This document shows, piece after piece, positions 1-7,419 of a stretch of 64,000 nt of DNA. Every line of letters starts with the position of its first letter. Positions within the stretch are counted from its first letter, which is position 1. The stretch is taken from the NCBI RefSeq assembly GCF_014397785.1, contig NZ_VZQQ01000005.1, positions 124,001 to 188,000 on the forward strand, in the 5' to 3' direction. The position numbers and the translations under genes are program-made. Source of the stretch: Paraburkholderia podalyriae (GTDB taxonomy: Bacteria; Pseudomonadota; Gammaproteobacteria; Burkholderiales; Burkholderiaceae). A model generated the notes under the pieces. The model saw nothing but the letters and a program-made list of their open reading frames with translations, made no database searches and was not told the DNA's origin.

Positions 1-890
1 GGGCAAAAGCCGAGGTCTTCGAGAAACAGAATGGTGTTGATCGTGAAGGCGTCGTACAGCATCGCGACATCGATATCGTTCGCCTTCACGCCCGCCATTT
101 GATACGCACGCCTGCCCGATTCCGCCGCGGCAGTCACCGTGAGATCCGGCATGCTCGCGATTTCGCGGTGCGAAGTGGCCGAAGCCGCGCCGAGCAGATA
201 CACCGGCTGGTCGGTGAGATCACGCGCCCGGTCGGCGCGCACCATGACGATCGCTGCCGCGCCATCCGTCACCAGGCAGCAATCGCGCACGGAAAGCGGG
301 TCCGACACGAGGCGCGCGCCCATCACGTCGTCGATCGACATCGGCGTGCGCATATACGCATCCGGATTCAGTTGCGCCCACTTGCGCGCGGCGACGGCCA
401 CCTCGGCCAGATGCTCACGCTTCGTGCCGTACTGATGCATATGACGCGCCGCCGCAAGCGCATACGACGACACCGGATTCATCGGCTTATACGGGCTCTC
501 CCACGGCGAAGGACGCGACGACTGCACCAGCTTGCCCGCCGCGCTGCGCTGATTGCTCCCATATGCAATCAACGCGACGTCGATCTGTCCCGTACACAAC
601 GCCATGGCCGCCGTGTGCGCGTAGATTTCGAACGCCGATCCGCCGCTTCGGTTGTTGTCGGTGAACTTCGGGTTAATACCGAGGTATTCCGCAAAGGTGA
701 GACCCGACAGCATGTCGTCCGGCGTGCACACGAAAAGGCCGTCTACATCGCCGGGCGTCAGTCCCACCTGGGCGAGCGCGTCAACGGACGCGCGCGCGGC
801 AAGGTCCAGCGACGACAAGCCTGGTGCTTCCCCCATCCCATAGGTGGCGCCTGCCACCAGTGCGGTACGCCCGCGCAAGTTGAATTCCAT
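1..890 (-). CDS. Thiolase-fold lipid-transfer-type protein (probable aldolase), partial
   Basis: Only the N-terminal 296 residues are visible; the gene runs off base 1. The start is ATG at 890 with AAAGGTAG nine bases upstream. The fold is that of the SCP2-thiolase/non-specific lipid-transfer group. True thiolases carry a nucleophilic Cys where this protein reads NNRSGGSAFE (residues 79-88), with no Cys. A YDAFTI motif near residue 278 matches the YD(C/A)FT motif of Ltp2-type aldolases. Members of this group cleave beta-hydroxyacyl-CoA side chains by retro-aldol reaction together with a DUF35 OB-fold partner, and such a partner ends 59 bases upstream. Seen: missing Cys and adjacent DUF35 gene. 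Inferred: retro-aldol activity. A plain acyltransferase is less likely. Confidence 0.85.
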   Translation of the reverse strand, partial: MEFNLRGRTALVAGATYGMGEAPGLSSLDLAARASVDALAQVGLTPGDVDGLFVCTPDDMLSGLTFAEYLGINPKFTDNNRSGGSAFEIYAHTAAMALCTGQIDVALIAYGSNQRSAAGKLVQSSRPSPWESPYKPMNPVSSYALAAARHMHQYGTKREHLAEVAVAARKWAQLNPDAYMRTPMSIDDVMGARLVSDPLSVRDCCLVTDGAAAIVMVRADRARDLTDQPVYLLGAASATSHREIASMPDLTVTAAAESGRRAYQMAGVKANDIDVAMLYDAFTINTILFLEDLGFC

Positions 891-949
891 ACGATCTACC
901 TTTCATCGGTGTGACCGGCTGTTGACGGCCGGCTGCGGGTTAGCGGGCG

Positions 950-1315
950 TCAGGCCGGTTCGAACACAAGCAATGCCGCATCCCCTCGGTACACGATCTT
1001 CGCCTGCACGGGCATGCCAATGCTCACGGCCTCCGGCTCGATGCCCTCCACACAACTCAGCATACGCACACCTTCTTCCAGATCGATCACTGCGACGTTG
1101 TAGCTGGGCGTGGGCGATTTCTGGCGAACCACGGTAGTGGAATAAACCGTACCCTTCCCGCAGGCTTCGACCCACTCCAGGTCGCGCATCCCGGTAACCG
1201 GCTCAGCCACCCGCGGGTAGAACACATAGCGGCCGCTGCCGCGGCTACGCTGGATCATCAAGCGGCCCTCGGCCAGGAATTTCTGATAATCGACTTCAGG
1301 ACAAAGAAAGTCCAT
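950..1315 (-). CDS. DUF35 OB-fold partner protein lacking zinc ligands
   Basis: 121 residues. The start ATG at 1315 is chosen because GGAGG lies seven bases upstream; longer versions starting at 1342 or 1408 lack a site this good. DUF35 proteins have an N-terminal rubredoxin-like zinc ribbon with two CxxC pairs, then an OB fold. Here the ribbon region reads QRSRGSGRYVFYPR, so the first CxxC is SRGS (residues 24-27) and the second pair is absent. The OB fold (about 45-121) is intact. Proteins of this type bind thiolase-like lipid-transfer proteins and form the acyl-CoA channel, which fits the gene directly downstream. Probably the first gene of a two-gene operon. Confidence 0.85.
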   Translation of the reverse strand: MDFLCPEVDYQKFLAEGRLMIQRSRGSGRYVFYPRVAEPVTGMRDLEWVEACGKGTVYSTTVVRQKSPTPSYNVAVIDLEEGVRMLSCVEGIEPEAVSIGMPVQAKIVYRGDAALLVFEPA

Positions 1316-1394
1316 TCCCGCTCCTCCAAATCGTTTTGCCATGGGCTCGCGCCGAATCGAGCCGCTCTGTCGGGCCAAAATGGAACAAATAACC

Positions 1395-1438
1395 GAACAC
1401 TGTTCCAAATATTAAACGCACAGGGAGCGCGCTGTCAA
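1395..1438 (-). promoter_or_regulatory. Promoter with GAAC-N3-GTTC operator for the DUF35/thiolase operon
   Basis: On the minus strand TTGACA (1433-1438), an 18-base spacer and TAATAT (1409-1414) form a good sigma-70 promoter. Four bases beyond the -10 lies the dyad GAACAGTGTTC (1395-1405), so a bound protein would cover the transcription start. A wider repeat, TGGAACA at 1381-1387 with TGTTCCA at 1401-1407, overlaps it. The same arrangement recurs at other promoters in the window. Seen: both motifs. Inferred: repression. Confidence 0.6.
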
Positions 1439-1541
1439 CGGCGGAAAAGCCCTGCCATGCCCCGCCGCGCAAGGCTGCAACTACATCCCGACCAAATTCC
1501 CGGCGCACCTCGGACAAACCCGCGTGAGCCGGTTTCAGCGC

Positions 1542-1585
1542 TTGACGACCACCTGGCCCTTCGTTTAATTTATCGAACATTGTTC
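1542..1585 (+). promoter_or_regulatory. Promoter with GAAC-N3-GTTC operator for the acyl-CoA dehydrogenase/bad-like operon
   Basis: TTGACG (1542-1547) is followed, 17-18 bases on, by an AT-rich -10 candidate (about 1565-1571). The perfect dyad GAACATTGTTC occupies 1575-1585. This divergent intergenic stretch (1316-1700) carries two such dyads 170 bases apart, one for each direction, and no gene. The -10 is less clear than on the minus side. Confidence 0.5.
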
Positions 1586-1700
1586 ATAAACTTGAAGACT
1601 TCGGATGTGATCAGGGAGTGGTCGGCGGGGGCGGCGTATCCCTACTCCGGAAACGAATCCGGGGGCCGGCCCGGAAAAACCGTTAGCAAGAGAGCTCGAA

Positions 1701-2864
1701 GTGACATACGAACTAACAGACGACCAGCTTCAGATCCGCGACCTCATCCGTCGCGTCGCAAGGGAGCGCGTGGCGCCGCGGGCCGACGAGATCGACCGTA
1801 CGGCCGGGTATCCGCACGACATGTACGCACTGCTCAAGGAGCTTGGCCTCTTCACGTTGCCGTTTCCTGAAGCGTATGGCGGCGCCGGCAGCGTGATGTC
1901 GGCCTGCATCGCGGTCGAGGAGTTCGGGCGGGTTTGCTACAACACGGGCTATCTGCTGGTCGTGCAATGGACGCCCTTCGGAGCGATTCTCGAAGGCGGC
2001 ACCGAAGAGCAGAAGGCTCGTCTGCTGCCGGGTCTCGCCTCCGGTGAGTTGCGCGGTGCGCTGTCCATTACCGAGGCTCAAAGCGGCTCCGACGTCTCGG
2101 GCATTCGCACGACAGCGCGTCGCAAGAACGGCGGCTATGTGCTCAACGGCTCGAAGATCTGGTGCACGAATTCGCATATCGCCGACTTCATTCTCGTCGC
2201 CGCCAGGACGCTCGACGAGGAAGGACAGGCGCTGGGGATCAATCTTTTCATCGTCGATCGCAACACGCCGGGTCTGACGATCGGCAACGAAGAAGACAAG
2301 ATGGGCGCGCGCGGCGTGGCGTCGTGCCCCCTTTATTTCGACGATGCCTTCATCCGCGCGGAAGACCGTCTCGGGCCGGAAGGCGGCCGGGGGTTCAAGG
2401 TGGCCATGGAGGCGCTCAACACGAGCCGTCCCATCGTGGCCGCACGCGCGGTTGGCATTGCACAGGGCGCGATCGATCACACCGTCAAATTCATTCAGGA
2501 CCGCGTTGCATTCGGCCAGAGCATCAGCAACTTCCAGGGCGTGCGCTGGATGATCGCCGACATGGTGACCCAGACCGAAGCCGCGCGCCAACTCGTCTAT
2601 CGCACGGCGTCGCTCGTCGATGCTGGCGTTAGCGGCCGTGAACTCGCCCCAATGGCGGCGATGGCGAAGATGTTCGCATCGGATGTCGCGATGAAAGTCG
2701 CGACCGACGCCGTGCAGCTATTCGGTGCCGCGGGCATCTCCAACGAGTATCCGATCAACCGTTATTTCCGCGACGCGAAGGTGGTGCAGATCATCGAAGG
2801 CACCAACCAGATTCAACGCAACATCGTCGCGGACAGCGTGCTAGGCCGCATCAAGAAGAACTGA
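1701..2864 (+). CDS. Acyl-CoA dehydrogenase
   Basis: 387 residues, the usual length for the family, from a GTG at 1701. It should introduce an alpha,beta double bond into an acyl-CoA using FAD and pass electrons to ETF. The N-terminal helical domain starts with LTDDQLQIRD. The middle beta domain contains the ITEAQSGSD segment (about residues 126-134). The C-terminal domain ends with IIEGTNQIQRN, whose Glu (about residue 366) is the usual catalytic base. It opens a plus-strand operon with the MaoC, CoA-transferase, BadH-like and BadI-like genes. By position it could dehydrogenate a cyclohexane-carboxyl-CoA-type ring; that role is inferred. Confidence 0.92.
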   Translation: MTYELTDDQLQIRDLIRRVARERVAPRADEIDRTAGYPHDMYALLKELGLFTLPFPEAYGGAGSVMSACIAVEEFGRVCYNTGYLLVVQWTPFGAILEGGTEEQKARLLPGLASGELRGALSITEAQSGSDVSGIRTTARRKNGGYVLNGSKIWCTNSHIADFILVAARTLDEEGQALGINLFIVDRNTPGLTIGNEEDKMGARGVASCPLYFDDAFIRAEDRLGPEGGRGFKVAMEALNTSRPIVAARAVGIAQGAIDHTVKFIQDRVAFGQSISNFQGVRWMIADMVTQTEAARQLVYRTASLVDAGVSGRELAPMAAMAKMFASDVAMKVATDAVQLFGAAGISNEYPINRYFRDAKVVQIIEGTNQIQRNIVADSVLGRIKKN

Positions 2865-2913
2865 CAACGACAGCTCAGCTACCAGCCGAGCCGACAACGA
2901 CAGAGGACAGGCA

Positions 2914-3390
2914 ATGGAAGAAATCGAAACGGTTGGTCTGGGAATTCACTGGGAGGACCTGCCCGTTGGACGCAAGTTCAAGACCGTGGGCCGCACGGTG
3001 ACCGAAACGGATGTCGTGAATTTCGTTTCGGTGACCGGCATGCTGGAAGTTCTGTTCACCAACACCGAGTTTCTTCGCGAGCAGTCGGCCATCAAGGGGC
3101 GCGTCGCGCCGGGCGCGCTGGTCTTCACGCTGATGGAAGGGCTGCTCACGCAGGCCACCATGCAGGGCGTCGGCTTCGCGTTCCTGAACATGGAACTCGA
3201 CATCAAAGGCCCGACCTATGTGGGCGACACGATTCACGTGGAATGCGAGGTGATCGAATGCAGGCCTAGCAAGGGGCGCCCCGGACTTGGGCTGGTGCGC
3301 ACCCGCAACCGCGTGATCAAGCAGGACGGCACGGAAGTGATGGTGTATACGCCGCTCAGGCTCGTTAAAGGCAAGGAGTACAAGGCCTGA
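2914..3390 (+). CDS. MaoC-like hot-dog protein without the hydratase dyad
   Basis: 158 residues, ATG preceded by AGAGGACAGG. The MaoC/R-hydratase fold is recognisable: VGRTVTETDVVNF, then RVAPGALVFTLMEGLL over the central helix. The hydratase 2 motif normally reads SGDxNPxH. Here the equivalent stretch is TGMLEVLF (residues 41-48), so Asp is Met43 and His is Phe48. The protein may be a structural partner, a thioesterase-like enzyme or an acyl-CoA binding subunit rather than a self-sufficient hydratase. It sits 49 bases after the dehydrogenase and 2 bases before the CoA-transferase, so co-translation is likely. Confidence 0.85.
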   Translation: MEEIETVGLGIHWEDLPVGRKFKTVGRTVTETDVVNFVSVTGMLEVLFTNTEFLREQSAIKGRVAPGALVFTLMEGLLTQATMQGVGFAFLNMELDIKGPTYVGDTIHVECEVIECRPSKGRPGLGLVRTRNRVIKQDGTEVMVYTPLRLVKGKEYKA

Positions 3391-3392
3391 GC

Positions 3393-4646
3393 ATGGAAAA
3401 TCCCCAACAACCCCTCGAACCGGCGACCGGCCCGTTAGCCGGTGTCCGCGTGATCGACCTGACCATCAACGTGCTCGGTCCGGTCGCCACGCAGCTGCTC
3501 GGCGACATGGGCGCGGACGTCATCAAGATCGAACCGCCCGAAGGCGACCAGAACCGCAAGAATGGCCCTGGCCGCAATCCCGACATGGCAGTGTTCTATA
3601 CGATCATGAACCGCAACAAGCGCAGCGTGATCCTGAACCTGAAGCAGGCCGAATGCCGCGAAGCGCTGCTCAAGCTCGTCGAGACCGCCGACGTCATCGT
3701 GCACAGCATGCGCCCGAGTGCCGCCGAGCGCCTCGGCATCGACTATGAAACCGTGCGGGCGCGCAACCCACGCATCGTGTATGCGTCGGGTGCCGGCTAT
3801 CGAATCGACGGACCCTACAAGGACCGCCCCGCTTTCGACGACGTGATTCAGGGTGAAACCGGCATTGCCGCGATGAACCGCGACGCGGACGGCTCGCCGC
3901 GATACTTCCCCACCGTGATCGTCGACAAGTTCTGCGGCTATGTGCTGGCGTCGTCGATCGGCATGGCGCTCTATCACCGCGAGCGGACCGGTGTCGGCCA
4001 GCTCGTCCATGTGCCGATGTTCGAAACGATGCTGCAATTCAATCTTTTCGAGCATCTTTGGGAAGGTGCGCTGGGCTCCAATGACGGAACCGGCCTCGGC
4101 TATCCGCGCATGTTTTCGCCGCACCGCCGGCCCTACGCGACAAAAGACGGGCATATCTGCCTGCTCGCCGTGAATAACGAGCAATGGCGCCGCGTGCTGT
4201 GCGCAATCGATGCGGCGCATCTGCTCGACGACCCGCGCTTTTGCCACATGGCCGAGCGTATGCGCAATATCAGCGAGCTTTATCGCATCGTCGGCGACGC
4301 CATCCGCAACAAGACGACTGCGGAATGGAATGGGATCTTCGCCTCGGCGGACGTGCCGCACGGTCCCGTGCGCGACCTGAAAGACCTGATGCACGACACG
4401 TACATCAAGGAGACCGGGTTCTTCCAGCGCTTCGAGCACCCGACCGAAGGCGACATGGTCATGACCTCGATACCGGTGCACTTCTCCGAGTCGCCCGGCA
4501 ACGTTCGCTATCTGCCGCCGAATCTCGGCGAGCACAGCATCGAGATTCTCGTCGAAGCGGGTTATAGCGCGGACGAAGCGAGCGCGCTCCTCGCGCGGGC
4601 CACAGGAAGGGGCGAAGCCGTATCGGAAGCGCTGAGCAAGGATTAA
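3393..4646 (+). CDS. CaiB/BaiF family III CoA-transferase
   Basis: 417 residues, normal for the family. It transfers CoA between carboxylic acids through an aspartyl-CoA intermediate. The N-terminal Rossmann part reads GVRVIDLTINVLGP and LLGDMGADVIKIEPPEGD. The segment GPYKDRPAFDDVIQG (from about residue 138) is the conserved region carrying the catalytic Asp in relatives such as formyl-CoA transferase. Only two bases separate it from the MaoC-like gene. In this operon it could activate the incoming ring acid with CoA from a downstream product, in place of an ATP-dependent ligase. The substrate is inferred. Confidence 0.92.
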   Translation: MENPQQPLEPATGPLAGVRVIDLTINVLGPVATQLLGDMGADVIKIEPPEGDQNRKNGPGRNPDMAVFYTIMNRNKRSVILNLKQAECREALLKLVETADVIVHSMRPSAAERLGIDYETVRARNPRIVYASGAGYRIDGPYKDRPAFDDVIQGETGIAAMNRDADGSPRYFPTVIVDKFCGYVLASSIGMALYHRERTGVGQLVHVPMFETMLQFNLFEHLWEGALGSNDGTGLGYPRMFSPHRRPYATKDGHICLLAVNNEQWRRVLCAIDAAHLLDDPRFCHMAERMRNISELYRIVGDAIRNKTTAEWNGIFASADVPHGPVRDLKDLMHDTYIKETGFFQRFEHPTEGDMVMTSIPVHFSESPGNVRYLPPNLGEHSIEILVEAGYSADEASALLARATGRGEAVSEALSKD

Positions 4647-4684
4647 CTGGCGCGACAGCGCCTCGCACATCACGGAGGGAATCA

Positions 4685-5449
4685 ATGAAGGGGCTCAAGG
4701 AGAAGGTCGTCGTCGTCACTGGCGCGGCAGGTGGGATCGGAAGCGCCATCAGCAGACGATTCGGCGACGAAGGTTCGATCGTCGCGCTGTTCGACCTGAA
4801 CGAAGAAGGCGCCGCGCGTGTCGCGGCGGAAATCGAGGCGGCGGGCGGCAAGGCGCGCGCCTACCGCGTCGACATCACGGATCACGAAGGTGTGCACGCC
4901 GCGGTGGCGAGAGTCGAGGAAGAACTGGGACCGATCGAGGTTCTCGTGAACAACGCCGGCTGGGACATGGGTGCGTTCTTCCTGCAAACCGAAAAACCGT
5001 TCTGGGACAAGGTGGTGGCGATCAATCTGTACGGACCGCTGAACATGCACCATGCCGTGCTGCGACGGATGGCCGAACGTGGCCGTGGCCGCGTCGTCAA
5101 CATCTCGTCGGATGCGGGACGCGTGGGCTCCTCGATGGAAGCGGTGTACTCGTTCTGCAAAGGCGGACTCATCGCCTTCACGAAGACGATGGCACGCGAA
5201 ATGGCCCGCCAGATGATTCCCGTCAACGTCGTTTGCCCCGGCCCGACCGCGACCCCGCTTCTCGACAACCTCGCGCAGGGCGAGAAAGGCGAGCGCATCA
5301 AGGCCGCCCTCGTGAAGGCCGTGCCGTTCGGCCGCATGGGCGAACCTGGCGACATCCCGGGGGTGGTGGCCTTTCTCGCGAGTGACGACGCCGCGTTCAT
5401 CAGCGGTCAGGTCATCAGCGTGTCGGGCGGTCTGACGATGGCTGGATAA
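4685..5449 (+). CDS. badH: BadH-like 2-hydroxycyclohexanecarboxyl-CoA dehydrogenase (SDR)
   Basis: 254 residues, ATG preceded by GGAGGGAATCA. A classical SDR: TGAAGGIG (residues 12-19) for NAD(P), NNAG near residue 90, and the catalytic Tyr155-x3-Lys159 in YSFCKGG. The stretches NNAGWD, MHHAVL, VCPGPT and QVISVSGGLTM match my recollection of Rhodopseudomonas palustris BadH, which oxidises 2-hydroxycyclohexane-1-carboxyl-CoA to the 2-keto compound. The next gene is BadI-like, the partner that opens the keto ring, which strongly supports the call. The benzoyl-CoA reductase genes that accompany bad genes in anaerobes are absent from the window, so an aerobic ring-acid route is inferred. Confidence 0.85.
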   Translation: MKGLKEKVVVVTGAAGGIGSAISRRFGDEGSIVALFDLNEEGAARVAAEIEAAGGKARAYRVDITDHEGVHAAVARVEEELGPIEVLVNNAGWDMGAFFLQTEKPFWDKVVAINLYGPLNMHHAVLRRMAERGRGRVVNISSDAGRVGSSMEAVYSFCKGGLIAFTKTMAREMARQMIPVNVVCPGPTATPLLDNLAQGEKGERIKAALVKAVPFGRMGEPGDIPGVVAFLASDDAAFISGQVISVSGGLTMAG

Positions 5450-5492
5450 ACGGCACCGCGAACGCAATCAACCAACAACATTGGAATACGAC

Positions 5493-6269
5493 ATGGAATT
5501 CGAGGACATCAGCTATCAGGAGGCGGACGGGGTCGCGACGATCACCATCAATCGCCCGAAGGTGTACAACGCATTCAGCGCCAACACCGTGGAGGAGCTC
5601 ATCAAGGCCTTCGGCCTCGCGGGATGGAACAAGGATATCGGCGTGGTGGTGCTCACGGGCGCCGGCGACAAGGCGTTCTGCACGGGCGGCGACCAGTCCG
5701 GCGACGGCTACAACGGGCGCGGCACCGTCGGTCTGCCGATCGAGGAACTGCAAAGCATCATCCGCGACATTCCGAAGCCCGTGATCGCACGCGTGAACGG
5801 CTATGCAATCGGCGGCGGCAACGTGCTGGTGACGCTCTGCGATCTCGCCATCGCTTCCGAGACCGCGGTGTTCGGTCAGGTCGGCCCGAAAGTCGGGTCG
5901 GTCGATCCGGGCTTCGGCACCGCCTACCTCGCGCGCATCGTCGGTGAGAAGCGCGCGCGGGAAATCTGGTACCTGTGCCGCAAATACAGTGCGAAACAGG
6001 CGCTCGACTGGGGTCTCATCAACGCCGTCGTGCCCGCGGAGCAACTCGACGCCGAAACGAAGAAGTGGTGCGACGAGATTCTGCAGATGAGCCCCACCGC
6101 TATTGCGCTCGCCAAGCGCTCGTTCAATATCGATACCGAGAACATCCGCGGCATCGGCGCGTTCGCGATGCAGGCGCTTGCGATGTACTACGACACGGAC
6201 GAATCGAAGGAAGGTGGCAATGCTTTCCGCGAAAAGCGCAAGCCTGAGTTTCGAAAGTACGTGAAGTGA
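5493..6269 (+). CDS. badI: BadI-like 2-ketocyclohexanecarboxyl-CoA hydrolase
   Basis: 258 residues from ATG 5493. An in-frame TTG at 5481 is a worse start, and the ATG version begins MEFEDI like known BadI. Crotonase superfamily, MenB-like branch. The segments FCTGGDQS, GRGTVGLP, YAIGGGNVL, FGQVGPKVGSVDPGFGTA, the MYYDTDESKEG stretch and the C-terminal KRKPEFRKYVK closely match BadI, which hydrolyses 2-ketocyclohexane-1-carboxyl-CoA to pimelyl-CoA. This is ring cleavage by a reverse Dieckmann reaction. It lies 43 bases after the BadH-like gene. Together the pair supplies oxidation and hydrolytic opening of a six-membered ring. Confidence 0.9.
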   Translation: MEFEDISYQEADGVATITINRPKVYNAFSANTVEELIKAFGLAGWNKDIGVVVLTGAGDKAFCTGGDQSGDGYNGRGTVGLPIEELQSIIRDIPKPVIARVNGYAIGGGNVLVTLCDLAIASETAVFGQVGPKVGSVDPGFGTAYLARIVGEKRAREIWYLCRKYSAKQALDWGLINAVVPAEQLDAETKKWCDEILQMSPTAIALAKRSFNIDTENIRGIGAFAMQALAMYYDTDESKEGGNAFREKRKPEFRKYVK

Positions 6270-6352
6270 CCGGCGGAAATGCCGGCGGGGCGACGCTCAG
6301 CTTCGGCGTCGCCCTTTGCGCGTACGCGCGCTGCGTTCGCGCACGAAAGCTT

Positions 6353-6366
6353 CGTTACACGTAACG
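6353..6366. promoter_or_regulatory. Inverted repeat CGTTAC-N2-GTAACG upstream of the GntR gene
   Basis: Six-base arms with a two-base spacer lie 50 bases before the GntR start and overlap the proposed -35 of its promoter. This could be a second operator for the GntR protein itself. No direct evidence. Confidence 0.4.
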
Positions 6367-6394
6367 ATCGTGTGCGATATATTGAACGATGTTC
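6355..6394 (+). promoter_or_regulatory. Promoter with GAAC-N3-GTTC operator for the GntR gene
   Basis: TTACAC (6355-6360), a 17-base spacer and TATATT (6378-6383) form a plausible promoter. The dyad GAACGATGTTC (6384-6394) begins at the base after the -10. This placement matches the other dyad promoters in the window, so the regulator gene is a member of the same putative regulon, possibly autoregulated. Confidence 0.5.
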
Positions 6395-6416
6395 GCGTTT
6401 AACACTGAACTCGGAC

Positions 6417-7352
6417 ATGCCAAAGTCGCCTGCCGAACGCGTCGCCGCTTATCGCACCCGCAAGAAGGCCGAAGGCATGGTGAGCCTGACACTGGTCGTC
6501 CCGGCGGCCGACGTCGCCCTCTTCAGCCAGTTCGCCGCGCAACGCCGCGAAAAGCTGCGCGACAACAGACATCCTGGCCAGGCCCCGCGCCAGCAGTGGC
6601 TCTCGATGCTGGCCGCGATGACGCCTGCGCTGCCCCAAACTGACGAGCCGCGCCGCAAGCGCAATGCGACCGGCGCACCGATCACACGCGCGCAGACGCT
6701 CTTCATGGCGCTGCTGAAGCACATCATCGATCTGGGATGGCCGGCAGGACTACCGCTCGGCTCCGAGCAGGAATTGATGGAGGTCCATGGAGTAAGTCGC
6801 GCTGCGTTGCGCGGAGCGATCCGCTTGCTCGAGCACCACTCGATCGTGAGGGTGCAGCGCGGCACCGGAGGCGGCGTGATCGTCGCCCAGCCGGACTTGA
6901 GCGCGACGATGCAGGCAGTCAGCGTCTATCTGGAGTATGCGGGCATCGCGCCGCGCGATATTCTCGCGACGCGCCGCACGTTCGAACTGGCCGTGCTGGA
7001 TCTCGTCATCGAACGGCTCGACCAAGAAGGTGAGAGACACGTGCAAAAGCAGGTCCAGGCCGAGGCGCAACTCGACGGCCGTGCCGGCGCCGATGAGTTG
7101 CTGCGATTTCATTTCCTGCTCGCTGAACTTTGCGGCGATCCCGCACTGCGTCTCTTCGACGGCATCGTCCTGCAACTTGCCGTTGCGCATTCCACGTTTC
7201 ATCGGCGAAACCGAACGGACCGCGACCGCGTCGTGGCGAGGATCAAGGAATACCATCGCGAGATCGCGCGCGCGATCATTGCCCGCGATAAAGAGCAGGC
7301 TCGCAGGCAAATGGCCGACTACATCGCGGGTATCAGGACGTGGCTAGCGTAG
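6417..7352 (+). CDS. GntR/FCD-type transcriptional regulator with N-terminal extension
   Basis: 311 residues from ATG 6417; an in-frame upstream reading to 6279 crosses the promoter and was not used. Residues about 1-55 (PAERVAAYRTRKKAEG, then VSLTLVVPAADVALF) resemble a small ribbon-helix-helix-like segment not found in standard FadR/GntR proteins. A winged helix follows at about 90-160 (LGSEQELMEVHGVSRAALR, then GGGVIV), then an all-helical FCD ligand domain. FCD domains usually sense small carboxylates or acyl-CoA. It directly follows the bad-like operon and is the only GntR-type gene in the window, so it is a candidate for recognising the GAAC-N3-RTTC dyads. That link is inferred. Confidence 0.88.
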   Translation: MPKSPAERVAAYRTRKKAEGMVSLTLVVPAADVALFSQFAAQRREKLRDNRHPGQAPRQQWLSMLAAMTPALPQTDEPRRKRNATGAPITRAQTLFMALLKHIIDLGWPAGLPLGSEQELMEVHGVSRAALRGAIRLLEHHSIVRVQRGTGGGVIVAQPDLSATMQAVSVYLEYAGIAPRDILATRRTFELAVLDLVIERLDQEGERHVQKQVQAEAQLDGRAGADELLRFHFLLAELCGDPALRLFDGIVLQLAVAHSTFHRRNRTDRDRVVARIKEYHREIARAIIARDKEQARRQMADYIAGIRTWLA

Positions 7353-7419
7353 CGGCCGCGCTGCGCTAGCCTGCCCGCTTCAACGATCACCGAGCTTGAA
7401 CCGTGGCCGTGCCAGCCGT

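Noticed and set aside
6279..6416. Upstream extension of the GntR protein by 46 residues
   Set aside because: It crosses the proposed promoter and dyad and has no ribosome site; ATG 6417 fits better.
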